Shown here in pieces: positions 50,623-59,119 of a DNA stretch of 64,000 bases; position 1 is the stretch's first letter; every line of letters begins with the position of its first letter. Under the pieces are notes generated by a model. The model was not told where the DNA came from, made no database searches, and was given only the letters and a program-made list of their open reading frames with translations. This DNA comes from Blastococcus capsensis (GTDB lineage: Bacteria; Actinomycetota; Actinomycetes; Mycobacteriales; Geodermatophilaceae), in the NCBI RefSeq assembly GCF_030165005.1, contig NZ_JASNNW010000013.1, positions 1 through 64,000 of the forward strand, written 5' to 3'. The position numbers and the translations under genes were made by a program.

Positions 50623-50970
50623 TCAGGACGTCCTCAGGGCCGTGCGCATCGAGTTGTACTTGCCGTCGAGCGCGTTGAGTGCCAGCTGGTAGCGGAGGCC
50701 GGTCTCGGTGGCGATGACCGTCTCCGCGTCCAGGTTGACGTTGTTGCCATTGGTGTTGGTCGGCTCGAGCGAGCGGACGGTGGTGCCGCCGGTAATCGCC
50801 GGCGTCGACCCGCTTCTGACGGCCCCGCGCAGCGACGTCTCGAAGTCCGTCCGCCCGGCCAGGAAGCCGGGAGTGTTGACGTTGGCGATGTTGTCGGCGG
50901 TGACCCGCTGCCGCTGCGCGAGCCCGGCGAGAGCCGAGTGCAGGACCGTCATGGTGGTGTCGCTGATCAT
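50623..50970 (-). CDS. flgB: Flagellar proximal rod protein FlgB
   Basis: The 115-residue protein starts MISDTTMTVLHSALAGLAQRQ and has VTADNIANVNTPGFLAGRTDFE, the rod protein motif. The length is normal for FlgB. It is the first gene of the large class-type operon running to flgE; a sigma-28-like promoter lies 123 nt upstream. The ribosome site is weak (GAGCCGCCCC). Confidence 0.94.
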   Translation of the reverse strand: MISDTTMTVLHSALAGLAQRQRVTADNIANVNTPGFLAGRTDFETSLRGAVRSGSTPAITGGTTVRSLEPTNTNGNNVNLDAETVIATETGLRYQLALNALDGKYNSMRTALRTS

Positions 50971-51092
50971 GGGGCGGCTCGCCGACAGGTGGAGCAGGAC
51001 ACGTTCGACCTCCGGATAGGCGGAAGAAGCACTCGCGAGCGAGTGCGGGGTCGCCGATCCGTGGCGATGGTGGTGCTCTCCGTGCACGTATT

Positions 51093-51120
51093 CCATCGGC
51101 ACCGGGCGATCGTCGGTTGA
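51093..51120 (-). promoter_or_regulatory. Sigma-28-like promoter for flgB operon
   Basis: Minus strand TCAA (51117-51120), 16 nt, GCCGATGG (51093-51100). Same -35, same spacing and nearly the same -10 as the flbD promoter. Confidence 0.7.
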
Positions 51121-51381
51121 CCGTCGGTCCGTCACACGGGTGACGTCTGGGACGGGAGGAGCATCCCGGTGCCCGATGGGCCTTCTGTGACTCGTGTGGC
51201 TCCACGGGCGGTGGCCCACGCTGCGCCCTGTGGGTGGGGCGGCCGGCACCGGCCCGCCGTCCGCCGTCCGCCGTCCGCACCGTCGGGTCGCCGCCCTCGC
51301 CCTGCACCATGAGGACGGCGACCCCGGGGCGAAGGTGGCGGCTCGGTCGGAGCACCGAGGTCCTGCCGGCCGGAAACGACA

Positions 51382-51419
51382 GCGCTCCCGGTCCCTCCGT
51401 GACGGAGGGCCGGGAGCGC
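51382..51419. terminator. Terminator after the fliD-fliS-fliT-like block
   Basis: An 18-bp stem with one bulged base (51382-51400 with 51402-51419), ending 18 nt past the fliT-like stop. Confidence 0.78.
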
Positions 51420-51436
51420 ACGAGCCGGGGACGTCT

Positions 51437-51856
51437 CTACAGGGCTCGGTCGACGAAGGAGGCGACGGGCCGGCTGGGCGCGTAGGACATGCGGGCGGCG
51501 ACATCGCGCTGGCGTTGCGACTGCAGGATCCGCTCGACCAGTTGCTCTGCGACGGCCAGCTGGTGCTGCAGCAGCTGGGCGGCGCGCTCCCGCAGGTCCG
51601 CCGGGATCGGACCGAGGTCCGCCGGCGGCACCCAGTCCCCGGTGCGTCGACCCCACACGGCGATCTCTTCGGCGCGGCCACGCGCGAGGGCGGTCTGGGC
51701 CTCCAGCACGTCGCCCTCGAGCTCGTCGAGGGTCGTCTGCCAGCGCGCCGCCGTCCGCCGGCGGTCGTGTCCGTCGGCAGCCGTGCCGCTGTCCGGGTGG
51801 GGGTTGTGGCCGAAGCCCGCGGTGGCCGAGCCGGCCACCGGCGGGATGCCGCTCAC
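51437..51856 (-). CDS. FliT-like hypothetical protein after fliS
   Basis: The 139-residue helical protein (TTLDELEGDVLEAQTALARGR, then AQLLQHQLAVAEQLVERILQ) begins at GTG 51856 overlapping the fliS stop (GTGA). Position and helical size fit a FliT-type chaperone for FliD, but the sequence is too divergent to prove it. N-terminal 40 residues look disordered. Confidence 0.6.
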   Translation of the reverse strand: MSGIPPVAGSATAGFGHNPHPDSGTAADGHDRRRTAARWQTTLDELEGDVLEAQTALARGRAEEIAVWGRRTGDWVPPADLGPIPADLRERAAQLLQHQLAVAEQLVERILQSQRQRDVAARMSYAPSRPVASFVDRAL

Positions 51857-52239
51857 GAGACAGAGCCGGCCAGGGAGGTGGTCGCCTGGCGCCACGCGTC
51901 GCGCAGCGGCTCCACCACCTGGCGGCAGGAGGAGATGCGATTGCCGTCCAGCTTGACGTTGGCCTGCACCAGCTCGCTGATCAGCCAGTTGTAGAGGGAG
52001 GCGAGCCGGGGGCCGCCCTCCCAGGCGTCGACCCGCAGGCTGGCGAGCAGCTCGTAGACGATCGCCTGGGCGTGCTGCAGCTGCTCGCTGACTTCTTGCC
52101 GGTCGCCCGTTGCCACGGCGTGCTGAGCCCGCTCCAGGTCGAGGGCCAGCCGGTCGTAGAGCATGACCAGCACCTGCTGCGGCGAGCTCGTCGCGACGGC
52201 GTCGCCGAGGTAGCGGGCGCGGAGGGATGCGGCACTCAT
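51853..52239 (-). CDS. fliS: Flagellar chaperone FliS
   Basis: The 128-residue protein has the FliS pattern: early RARYLGDAVATSSPQQVLVMLYDRLALDLERA, then LQHAQAIVYELLASLRVD and the end region YNWLISELVQANVKLD. It binds the flagellin C-terminus until export. ATG follows AGGAGACC. Confidence 0.93.
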   Translation of the reverse strand: MSAASLRARYLGDAVATSSPQQVLVMLYDRLALDLERAQHAVATGDRQEVSEQLQHAQAIVYELLASLRVDAWEGGPRLASLYNWLISELVQANVKLDGNRISSCRQVVEPLRDAWRQATTSLAGSVS

Positions 52240-52283
52240 CGAGAGGTCTCCTGGAGCGGGAAGGGGTTCTGTGGAGCGGGGGG

Positions 52284-53648
52284 TCAGGAGTAGGACGGCA
52301 GCGAGGCGATCTGCCCGGCCAGCCAGGAGGACTGCTGCTGCAGCGAGCTCAGCGCGGTCTCCATGGCGGTGAACTGACGGGTGAGGATCTCCCTGCGCTT
52401 GACCAGGCGCAGGTCCCAGGCCTCGATCTTGTCCTGGATGTCCTCGGCCTGGCTGTCGCGGCCCTTGGCGAGCAGGACGAGCGAGCCGGTGGTGGTGTCG
52501 GAGGCCGTCGTGGCGATGTCGAGCAGCCGCTGGGCGACACCCGGCACGACGTCGTCGGCGTTTCCGCTGATGCCGTCGGCGCCGGGCCCGGCGGCACCGC
52601 CGGCACCCAGCCGCTGCGCCAGCGCCGGCTGGTCGGCCAGCGCAGCGGTGAACTTCGCCGCATCGAACGCGATGGTGCCGTCCTTGTTCAGCTGGAGCCC
52701 GATCGTGGCCGGCGAGCCGTCGGCGCCCACGGCGAAGGACACCGCGTCGAGGACCCGGCCGCTGAGGGCCCGGAGCGCGCTGTCGCCCTTGAGCGTCGAG
52801 GTGGTGCCACCCTTGGGGTCGGTGTTCGCCTTGATGCCGCTCAGCGCGCGGTTGGCGGCGTCGACGAGCGACTGCATCGCTTTCCCGGCCGCGCCGGGGT
52901 CGGCGGCGACCTGCACGGTGACCGCGGTCTCCGGCTTGCTGACGGTGATCGTCACGCCGCTCATCACGTCGGCGAAGGTGTTGGTCGAGGAGACGACGTC
53001 GTAGGCGGTGGTGCCGCTGCCGATCGTCAGCTTGGCGTCGAGTCCCTGGGTGGACACCGCGAACGTGCCGGCGGTCCCCAGGTCGAACCCGGCGGCCGCG
53101 CCGGTGGTCTTGGCGGTGACCTGCAGGCGGTACTTGCCGTCGGATCCCTTGACGGCGGTGGCGCCGAGCCCGAACTCGCTGGCGTTGATGGCGGTGACCG
53201 CGTCGGCCAGGGTGCCGTCCCCGCCTACGGTGATCGTGCCCTTCACGGTGCCGTCGGTGGCGCGGACCTCGATCGGTGAGGTCATCCCGTAGAGGTCGGT
53301 CGTCGCCGTCCAGTTGCCACCGGAGACGATGGAGTGCGTCGTCGCGGTGTTCGTGACGTCGAAGGTGAGCGAGCCCGTCGGAGCGCCGGCGGTGGCGGAG
53401 GCGGCGACGTTCGTGGCGGTGCTGGTTGCCTTCACCGCGGTCCACGTCTCCGGCTTCAGCACGGCCTCCGCCGCGGTGCGGAGGGCGTCGAACCGGGAGT
53501 TGACCGAGCGGTAGGCCGACGCGGCGGCTTCGGCGAGGGACAGCCGGGTCTTCAGCGCCGCCTGGGGGGCGGCCTCGGCCTGGATCAGCTGGCTGATCAG
53601 GGACGCGGTGTCCATCCCGGAGACCAGGCCGCCGATGCTCATCGTCAT
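52284..53648 (-). CDS. fliD: Flagellar filament cap protein FliD
   Basis: The 454-residue protein begins MSIGGLVSGMDTASLISQLIQAEAAPQ, the FliD N-terminus, and ends with the coiled-coil RREILTRQFTAMETALSSLQQQSSWLAGQI, typical of FliD. It caps the filament and helps flagellin fold. It lies downstream of fliC, separated by a terminator; expression may use readthrough. Confidence 0.95.
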   Translation of the reverse strand: MTMSIGGLVSGMDTASLISQLIQAEAAPQAALKTRLSLAEAAASAYRSVNSRFDALRTAAEAVLKPETWTAVKATSTATNVAASATAGAPTGSLTFDVTNTATTHSIVSGGNWTATTDLYGMTSPIEVRATDGTVKGTITVGGDGTLADAVTAINASEFGLGATAVKGSDGKYRLQVTAKTTGAAAGFDLGTAGTFAVSTQGLDAKLTIGSGTTAYDVVSSTNTFADVMSGVTITVSKPETAVTVQVAADPGAAGKAMQSLVDAANRALSGIKANTDPKGGTTSTLKGDSALRALSGRVLDAVSFAVGADGSPATIGLQLNKDGTIAFDAAKFTAALADQPALAQRLGAGGAAGPGADGISGNADDVVPGVAQRLLDIATTASDTTTGSLVLLAKGRDSQAEDIQDKIEAWDLRLVKRREILTRQFTAMETALSSLQQQSSWLAGQIASLPSYS

Positions 53649-53696
53649 GTTCCGTGCCTCCGGGCTCTGGGTCTGGGTGGGATGGTCCGGGTGCCA

Positions 53697-53730
53697 GTGA
53701 GGGGGGAGGCCGGGTGGCCTCCCCCCTCAC
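53697..53730. terminator. Terminator after fliC
   Basis: A perfect 15-bp stem (53697-53711 with 53716-53730) with a GGGT loop, ending the flagellin transcript. Confidence 0.85.
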
Positions 53731-53773
53731 CGGGTGGTGCTGAGGTGCTACTTCCTCAGCTGCTCGCCAGGGA

Positions 53774-54922
53774 TCAGCGGAGCAGGGAGAGGACGCCCTG
53801 CGAGGCCTGGTTGGCCTGCGCGAGCATCGCGGTGCCGGCCTGCGACAGGATCTGGTTGCGGGTGAACTGCACCATCTCCTGGGCCATGTCGGCGTCGCGG
53901 ATCCGGCTCTCCGAGGCAGACAGGTTCTCCACGGCCACCGACAGGTTGTTGATGGTGTGGTCGAACCGGTTCTGGATGGCACCCAGGTCGGCGCGGGTGG
54001 TGGAGATGGACTTGATCGCCTTGTCCAGCGAGACGATCGCCTTCTCCGCGCCGGTCTGCGCGGTGAACGCCGTGTTCTTGTTGGCGAAGTCACCCGCGGC
54101 CGAGGAGACCGCCAGGGTGCCTGCCGCCGTGGCGCTGCCCGCGGTGTAGGTCACCTGGGCGGCGTCCAGGCCGAGGGCGTCGGCCACCTTCTCCTTGATG
54201 GCGGTGACCTTGGCGGCGTCGGTCTCGGTCTGGCTGATGCCGGTCAGGTCGACCGTCTTGCCCTCCCAGGTGATCTTGCCGTTGAACGTCCCGGCACCGA
54301 TCTCGCCGGTCGCGGTGACCGACTCGAGCACCGCGGCGCCGTCACCGTTGACGACGGCGCCGGTGGTGCCGCCGGTCGGGTCCGCGACGGTCACGTCGAG
54401 GGCGTTGACGCCCAGGCCGCGGGCGCTGGTGCTGGTGCCCACGACCACCGAGATCGACTCGCCGGCGTTGGCGCCGACCTGGAAGTTGCCCTTGTAGGAA
54501 CCGTCCAGGAGCTTCGTGCCGTTGAAGGTCGTCGTCTCGGCGATGCGGGTCAGCTCCGACTGCAGCTGCCCGATCTCCGACTGGATGTTCTTCTTCGCGT
54601 CGTCGTTCAGGCTGCCCCCGCTGGAGGCCTGCACCGACAGGTCGCGCATGCGCTGGAGGATGCTGTGCGTCTCGGTGAGCGCACCTTCAGCGGTCTGCAC
54701 GACGGAGATGCCGTCCTGGGTGTTGCGGACGGCGACCTTCAGGCCACCGATCTGCGAGCGCAGGCCCTCCGAGATGGCGAGCCCGGCCGCGTCGTCGGCG
54801 GCGCGGTTGATGCGGAAGCCGGAGGAGAGCTTCTCCAGCGACTTGCTCATCTGGCCGTCGGTGACGGACAGGTTGCGGTGCGCGTTGAGAGCCGCGATGT
54901 TCTGGTTGATGCGCAGACCCAT
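53774..54922 (-). CDS. fliC: Flagellin
   Basis: The 382-residue protein has the N-terminal motif INQNIAALNAHRNLSVTDGQMSKSLEKL, SSGFRINRAADDAAGLAISEG, and the C-terminal motif VAVENLSASESRIRDADMAQEMVQFTRNQIL. The middle variable domain is about 120 residues, giving a moderate-length flagellin. It has a clear sigma-28-like promoter and a GC-poor T-run near 55045. The leader contains AAGGAGGA overlapping the ribosome site, a possible CsrA target, in line with the nearby csrA-fliW. Confidence 0.97.
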   Translation of the reverse strand: MGLRINQNIAALNAHRNLSVTDGQMSKSLEKLSSGFRINRAADDAAGLAISEGLRSQIGGLKVAVRNTQDGISVVQTAEGALTETHSILQRMRDLSVQASSGGSLNDDAKKNIQSEIGQLQSELTRIAETTTFNGTKLLDGSYKGNFQVGANAGESISVVVGTSTSARGLGVNALDVTVADPTGGTTGAVVNGDGAAVLESVTATGEIGAGTFNGKITWEGKTVDLTGISQTETDAAKVTAIKEKVADALGLDAAQVTYTAGSATAAGTLAVSSAAGDFANKNTAFTAQTGAEKAIVSLDKAIKSISTTRADLGAIQNRFDHTINNLSVAVENLSASESRIRDADMAQEMVQFTRNQILSQAGTAMLAQANQASQGVLSLLR

Positions 54923-55002
54923 GGTGTTCCTCCTTGGACGGGGTCGTACTGGGGGGTTCCCGCTGCATCCGTGCTGCGGGCCGTGCTGGTGTCGCAGAGT
55001 TG

Positions 55003-55030
55003 ATTACGGCCTGACGCCGCCGTGACTTGA
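55003..55030 (-). promoter_or_regulatory. Sigma-28-like promoter for fliC
   Basis: Minus strand TCAA (55027-55030), 16 nt, GCCGTAAT (55003-55010), 80 nt before the start codon. Same -35 and spacing as flgB and flbD; a few bases differ in the -10. Confidence 0.7.
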
Positions 55031-55063
55031 GGCGAAGCGGAGTCTTTTTTCCTGGGCGCTCGT

Positions 55064-56050
55064 TCAGGCCGGCCGGGCAGCGGTCGCGCGGTCAGGCGTG
55101 ACCCACATGCCGGCTCGCGACGGCGGACACGGGGGAGCGGCCGGCGCCCCCGACGTCGTCCGCCCGGTGAGCCGCTCCAGGTAGCTTCGCTGCTGGTTGC
55201 GGGCCCGGACACCTCCGGTTACCGGTACCGACGTGCCTTCCCAGGTCTCACCCATCGCGGCGTGCAGCAGGGTCAGTGCCCGCGCACGCATCTGCGACAC
55301 ACGGGAGAGGGTGACCCCGAGGTCCTCCGCGATGTCGGTCAGTGATTCATCACCGAAGAAATTGCGCTCGATGACCTCGTCCATCCGGTCGGGCAGCGCC
55401 CGGATCGCCTCGTGCAGGTGCCGGGCCCGCTCGCCGCGGAGCATCGCGCGCTCGGGTGACTCGCCGGTGTCCGGCAGGTCGAGGGAGGTGCCGTCGGGTC
55501 CGGCCTCCGCATCGATGCTCACCATGACCGCGCGGTGGACGTCCACCTGGAGGTGGTCGAGCTCGCTGCGGGCGATGCCCAGGCTCGTGGCCAGCTCCTC
55601 GCGCGTGGGCGGCCGGCCCAGGCTGATGGTCAGCGCGTCGGCGGCGGCGTCGGTGCGCCGGGCAGCGGCCCGCACCGAACGGCTCGCCCAGTCACCGGAG
55701 CGCAGTTCGTCGAGGACCGCGCCCTGCAGCCGGGCCAGGGCGTAGGTGGCGAAGGATGCTCCGGCGGTCGGATCGAATCGCCGGGCCACCTCCACCAGCG
55801 CCACGTGGGCGCAGGACAGCAGGTCTTCCCGGCTGACGTGGCTCGGCAGCGAGATGCGCGAGGCCACGGCGTTCACGGCGAAGGCGGCGAGCGGCAGGTG
55901 CTCGGTCACCAGCGCGTCGACCTCCTGCTGGGAACGGCCCTTGACCGGATGCGGTACCCGGCCGCTCCGGGGGCGTTCGTGCAACGGCCGGTCATGCGCG
56001 GACCGGTTCGGCAGGGGTCGCTCGGTCGCGAGGGCACGGACTGGGGTCAC
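55064..56050 (-). CDS. fliA: Sigma-70 family RNA polymerase sigma factor, FliA type
   Basis: The 328-residue protein has region 2 (LSCAHVALVEVARRFDPTAGASFATYALARLQGAVLDELR, read in parts), region 3 (PTREELATSLGIARSELDHLQ) and region 4 (LPDRMDEVIERNFFGDESLTDIAEDLGVTLSRVSQMRARAL). The architecture is group 3 FliA/SigD-like. It sits between fliC and the flgN operon, so it is the likely reader of the shared GCCGATGA promoters. No FlgM anti-sigma gene was found in the window. GTG start at 56050 is uncertain. Confidence 0.92.
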   Translation of the reverse strand: MTPVRALATERPLPNRSAHDRPLHERPRSGRVPHPVKGRSQQEVDALVTEHLPLAAFAVNAVASRISLPSHVSREDLLSCAHVALVEVARRFDPTAGASFATYALARLQGAVLDELRSGDWASRSVRAAARRTDAAADALTISLGRPPTREELATSLGIARSELDHLQVDVHRAVMVSIDAEAGPDGTSLDLPDTGESPERAMLRGERARHLHEAIRALPDRMDEVIERNFFGDESLTDIAEDLGVTLSRVSQMRARALTLLHAAMGETWEGTSVPVTGGVRARNQQRSYLERLTGRTTSGAPAAPPCPPSRAGMWVTPDRATAARPA

Positions 56051-56139
56051 GTCCGTATCTCTCGGCGGGCGACGGGGAAGTCGGCACCACCGGTCGGCAG
56101 GAATCCTCCCGCACTTGAGTGCCAGTTCCGCGCTTCGGC

Positions 56140-56167
56140 TTGATCCCCCTCGATCGAGTGCCGATGG
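56140..56167 (+). promoter_or_regulatory. Possible sigma-28-like promoter for flgN operon
   Basis: TTGA (56140-56143), 16 nt, GCCGATGG (56160-56167). The -10 equals that of flgB, the -35 matches TCAA poorly. Confidence 0.45.
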
Positions 56168-56266
56168 CAGCCCTCGACGGCGGTCGTCCGGGGCACCCGG
56201 CCCGGCCCGACCGGGAGCCTGATGACGAGCCCACGGACGAGCGAGACGACGGAAGGCGGTGGACAC

Positions 56267-56752
56267 GTGGACTACCAGCACCTGTCGACGTTGCTGTGGC
56301 GGGAGCAGGAGCTCCTCGACCTGCTCCTGTTCAAGGCCGAGGAGAAGCAGTACCTGATCCTCACCGGGAAGACCCGCTGGCTGCAGCGGATCGCCCATGA
56401 GATCGAGGTGGTCCTCGACCAGCTGCGCACCCTGGAGGTGGAACGGGCGGCGGCGACCGAGATGCTGGCCCAGGGGCTGGGCATCGAATCCGACCCCTCG
56501 CTGCGGCAGGTGGCCGAAGCCGCCCCCGCTCCGTGGAACGACCTCTACGCCAAGCACCACGAGTCCCTGCTCGTGCTGGTCACCGAGCTGCGCAGCCTCT
56601 CCGACGCCAACCGGGAGCTGATCGAGGGCGGCCTGGCCGCCATCGGCGACGCCCTGCTGCAGGTGCGCACCCCGTCGGCCGGCACCTACGGCTCGACCGG
56701 CCGCCACTCCGACGGCAGCCACCGCGCCGTCACCCTGGACGGTGCACTGTGA
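56267..56752 (+). CDS. flgN: FlgN-type flagellar chaperone
   Basis: A 161-residue helical protein. The conserved FlgN segment LSTLLWREQELLDLLLFKAEEKQYLILTGKTRWL is followed by a second helix pair. FlgN chaperones FlgK and FlgL, the next genes. GTG 56267 begins the conserved fold; ATG 56222 gives 15 extra residues and is possible. Confidence 0.85.
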   Translation: MDYQHLSTLLWREQELLDLLLFKAEEKQYLILTGKTRWLQRIAHEIEVVLDQLRTLEVERAAATEMLAQGLGIESDPSLRQVAEAAPAPWNDLYAKHHESLLVLVTELRSLSDANRELIEGGLAAIGDALLQVRTPSAGTYGSTGRHSDGSHRAVTLDGAL

Positions 56753-56754
56753 GC

Positions 56755-56825
56755 GAGCTCGCGAGCTCACCGATGTGCAACGGAGCCCTGCGAACGCAGA
56801 CGACGAGCGCCAGCGAGGAGTCCAA
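56755..56825. repeat. RBS-bearing repeat module between flgN and flgK
   Basis: The 70-base spacer contains GAGCTCGCGAGCTC and GACGAGCGCCAGCGAGGAG, the latter immediately before the flgK GTG and supplying its ribosome site. Related modules precede fliK and phoH2. Confidence 0.55.
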
Positions 56826-58226
56826 GTGAGTACTTTTTCCGGCCTGAACACGGCGACGACCGCCCTGTGGGCGCAGCGCCGCGGACTCGACGTCACCGGC
56901 CAGAACATCGCCAACGCCAACACCGACGGCTACTCCCGACAGCGGGTCGACCTCGCGGCCATCAGCGGCAGCACCGTGCCGGCCTTCTTCTCGACGAGCT
57001 CGGGCATCGGCCAGGGCGTCAGCGCCGACGACGTCATGCGCATCCGCGACTCGTTCCTCGAGGGACGCGGGCACACGGAACACGCCAACAACGCCCAGCT
57101 GGTCGCCGAGACCGACGCGCTCGAGCTGGTCGAGCAGGCCTTCCGGGAGCCGGGCGACACCGGCATCCAGAAGATGCTCTCGGAGGTGTGGAGCGGCTGG
57201 CAGGAGGTCGCCAACTCGCCCGATGACCCCGCCGCCCGGGGCCAGGTGCTCAAGCGGCTGGAGACCCTCGTCGGGGGCCTGCACTTCAGCCAGGACCAGC
57301 TCGGCGGCCAGTGGGCCCAGACGCGGGAGAACCTCGCCGTCCTGGTCGATGACGTCAACGCCGCCGCCGAGAACATCGCCTCGCTGAACGTGGCCATCCA
57401 GCGGGCCACCCAGAGCGACCTGCCGAGCAACGACCTCGCCGACCAGCGCGACCTGCTGATCATGAAGCTGGCCGACCAGGTGGGCGCCACCGTCCGGCAC
57501 GGCAAGGACGGCGTCCTCGACGTCGTCGTCGGCGGGATGTCGCTGGTCTCCGCCGGCTCGGCGACGAAGTTCGCCCTAGCCGGCTCCACCGACCCCGACA
57601 CCGCGGCCGGTGACCCGCTGCGCATCGTGACCGCGGTCGGTGCGTTCACCGTGCGCCCCGGCGGGACGGCGGCCGGGCAGCTCAACGCCCTGAACACGAT
57701 CATCCCGGGGTACCGCGGTCAGCTCGACGGCATCGCCACGAGCCTGGCGACGGCGCTCAACGACACGCACGCCGGGGGCTTCGACCTGTACGGCGACCCG
57801 GGGACGGCGATCCTCGGCTCGTCGGGCGGTCCGATCACCGCTTCGACGATCTCGGTCCTGACCACCGACACCAAGCGCATCGCCGCGTCGTCGATCGGGC
57901 CGGGCGCCCCCAACCTCGACCGCGGGAACGCCGACAAGATCGCCCAGCTGGCGAACTCGGCCACCGGCGTCGATGCGACGTACCGCACGATGATCGTCGA
58001 GCTCGGCGTCCAGTCGGCGGTGTCCCAGCGCAATCTCGACATCCAGACCAGCATCACGACCACGGTGGACGCGGCGCGCGACTCGGTCGCCGGCGTCAAC
58101 CTCGACGAGGAACTCACCAACATGCTCTCGTACCAGCACGCCTACGCGGCCGCCGGCCGCATGATCACCGCGATCGACGAGGCGCTCGACGTGCTGATCA
58201 ACCGCACCGGCCTGGTCGGGCGCTGA
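56826..58226 (+). CDS. flgK: Flagellar hook-associated protein FlgK
   Basis: The 466-residue protein begins STFSGLNTATTALWAQRRGLDVTGQNIANANTDGYSRQ and ends with VNLDEELTNMLSYQHAYAAAGRMITAIDEALDVLINRTG, both classic FlgK ends. It forms the first hook-filament junction ring. GTG start with GAGGAG upstream. Confidence 0.95.
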   Translation: MSTFSGLNTATTALWAQRRGLDVTGQNIANANTDGYSRQRVDLAAISGSTVPAFFSTSSGIGQGVSADDVMRIRDSFLEGRGHTEHANNAQLVAETDALELVEQAFREPGDTGIQKMLSEVWSGWQEVANSPDDPAARGQVLKRLETLVGGLHFSQDQLGGQWAQTRENLAVLVDDVNAAAENIASLNVAIQRATQSDLPSNDLADQRDLLIMKLADQVGATVRHGKDGVLDVVVGGMSLVSAGSATKFALAGSTDPDTAAGDPLRIVTAVGAFTVRPGGTAAGQLNALNTIIPGYRGQLDGIATSLATALNDTHAGGFDLYGDPGTAILGSSGGPITASTISVLTTDTKRIAASSIGPGAPNLDRGNADKIAQLANSATGVDATYRTMIVELGVQSAVSQRNLDIQTSITTTVDAARDSVAGVNLDEELTNMLSYQHAYAAAGRMITAIDEALDVLINRTGLVGR

Positions 58227-58231
58227 TCGCC

Positions 58232-59119
58232 ATGCGGATCACCCAGCGCGCCGTCGCGCTCACCAGCCTCCAGGGGCTCAACCAGAACCTGGACGCCCTG
58301 GGCAAGTTGCAGCAGCAGCTCACGTCCGGGCGGATGCTCAGCGCCCCGTCGGACTCGCCGACCGGCACCAACCGCGCCATGCAGACGCGGGCGGACCAGG
58401 AGGCGGTCGCGCAGTACGCGCGCAACATCTCCGACGGGCAGAGCTGGCTGAACCAGACCGACTCCACCCTGCAGCAGATGATGGACGTGACCCGCAAGGT
58501 CCGGGACCTCACGGTGCAGGGCTCCAACACCGGTGCCATGTCCGCCACCGCCCGTCAGGCGCTGGCCACCGAGACCGCCTCGCTGCGGGAGAGCCTGCTC
58601 GGGCTGGCGAACACCACGATCGGCGGCCGCCCCCTGTTCGGTGGGATCACCACCGGCCAGCGGGCCTACGACTCCACCACCGGCGCGTACCTCGGCACCA
58701 CGGGGACGGACGTGCTCCGGCGGGTGTCGCAGACCGAGGAGGTCCGGGTCGACATCAGCGGGCCCGAAGCCTTCGGTAATCCGGCCGACGGCGATCTGTT
58801 CGCACTCGTCGGTCAGATCGCCGGCAACCTGACGGCCGACCCGGCGGCGCTCGAGCAGGATCTCGCCAAGCTGGACGGGATCATGCAGTCGATGGTGTCG
58901 GCCGTCGCCGACGTCGGCGCCCGCTCGGCGCGGATCGACCGCGAGAGCCAGATCACCACCGACCAGGGGATCAGCCTGCAGACACGGCTGGCCGAGGTCG
59001 AGGACATCGACCTGCCGAACACGATCATGCGACTGCAGATGCAGCAGACGGCCTACGAGTCGGCGCTGGCGGCGACCGCCAAGGCCATCACACCGACGCT
59101 GCTCGACTACCTGCGCTGA
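58232..59119 (+). CDS. flgL: Flagellar hook-associated protein FlgL
   Basis: The 295-residue protein starts MRITQRAVALTSLQGLNQNLDAL and has flagellin-like ends, SGRMLSAPSDSPTGTNRAMQTR and IMRLQMQQTAYESALAATAKAI. It forms the second junction ring. 5 bp after flgK; its stop overlaps the fliW ATG. Confidence 0.94.
   Translation: MRITQRAVALTSLQGLNQNLDALGKLQQQLTSGRMLSAPSDSPTGTNRAMQTRADQEAVAQYARNISDGQSWLNQTDSTLQQMMDVTRKVRDLTVQGSNTGAMSATARQALATETASLRESLLGLANTTIGGRPLFGGITTGQRAYDSTTGAYLGTTGTDVLRRVSQTEEVRVDISGPEAFGNPADGDLFALVGQIAGNLTADPAALEQDLAKLDGIMQSMVSAVADVGARSARIDRESQITTDQGISLQTRLAEVEDIDLPNTIMRLQMQQTAYESALAATAKAITPTLLDYLR

Larger units (their letters stand above)
50971..51436. other. Intergenic region between flgB and the fliT-like gene
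   Basis: The 466 bases hold the flgB promoter (51093-51120), the fliT-like terminator (51382-51419) and a CACTCGCGAGCGAGTG palindrome near 51030-51045. No additional gene is supported. Confidence 0.6.
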
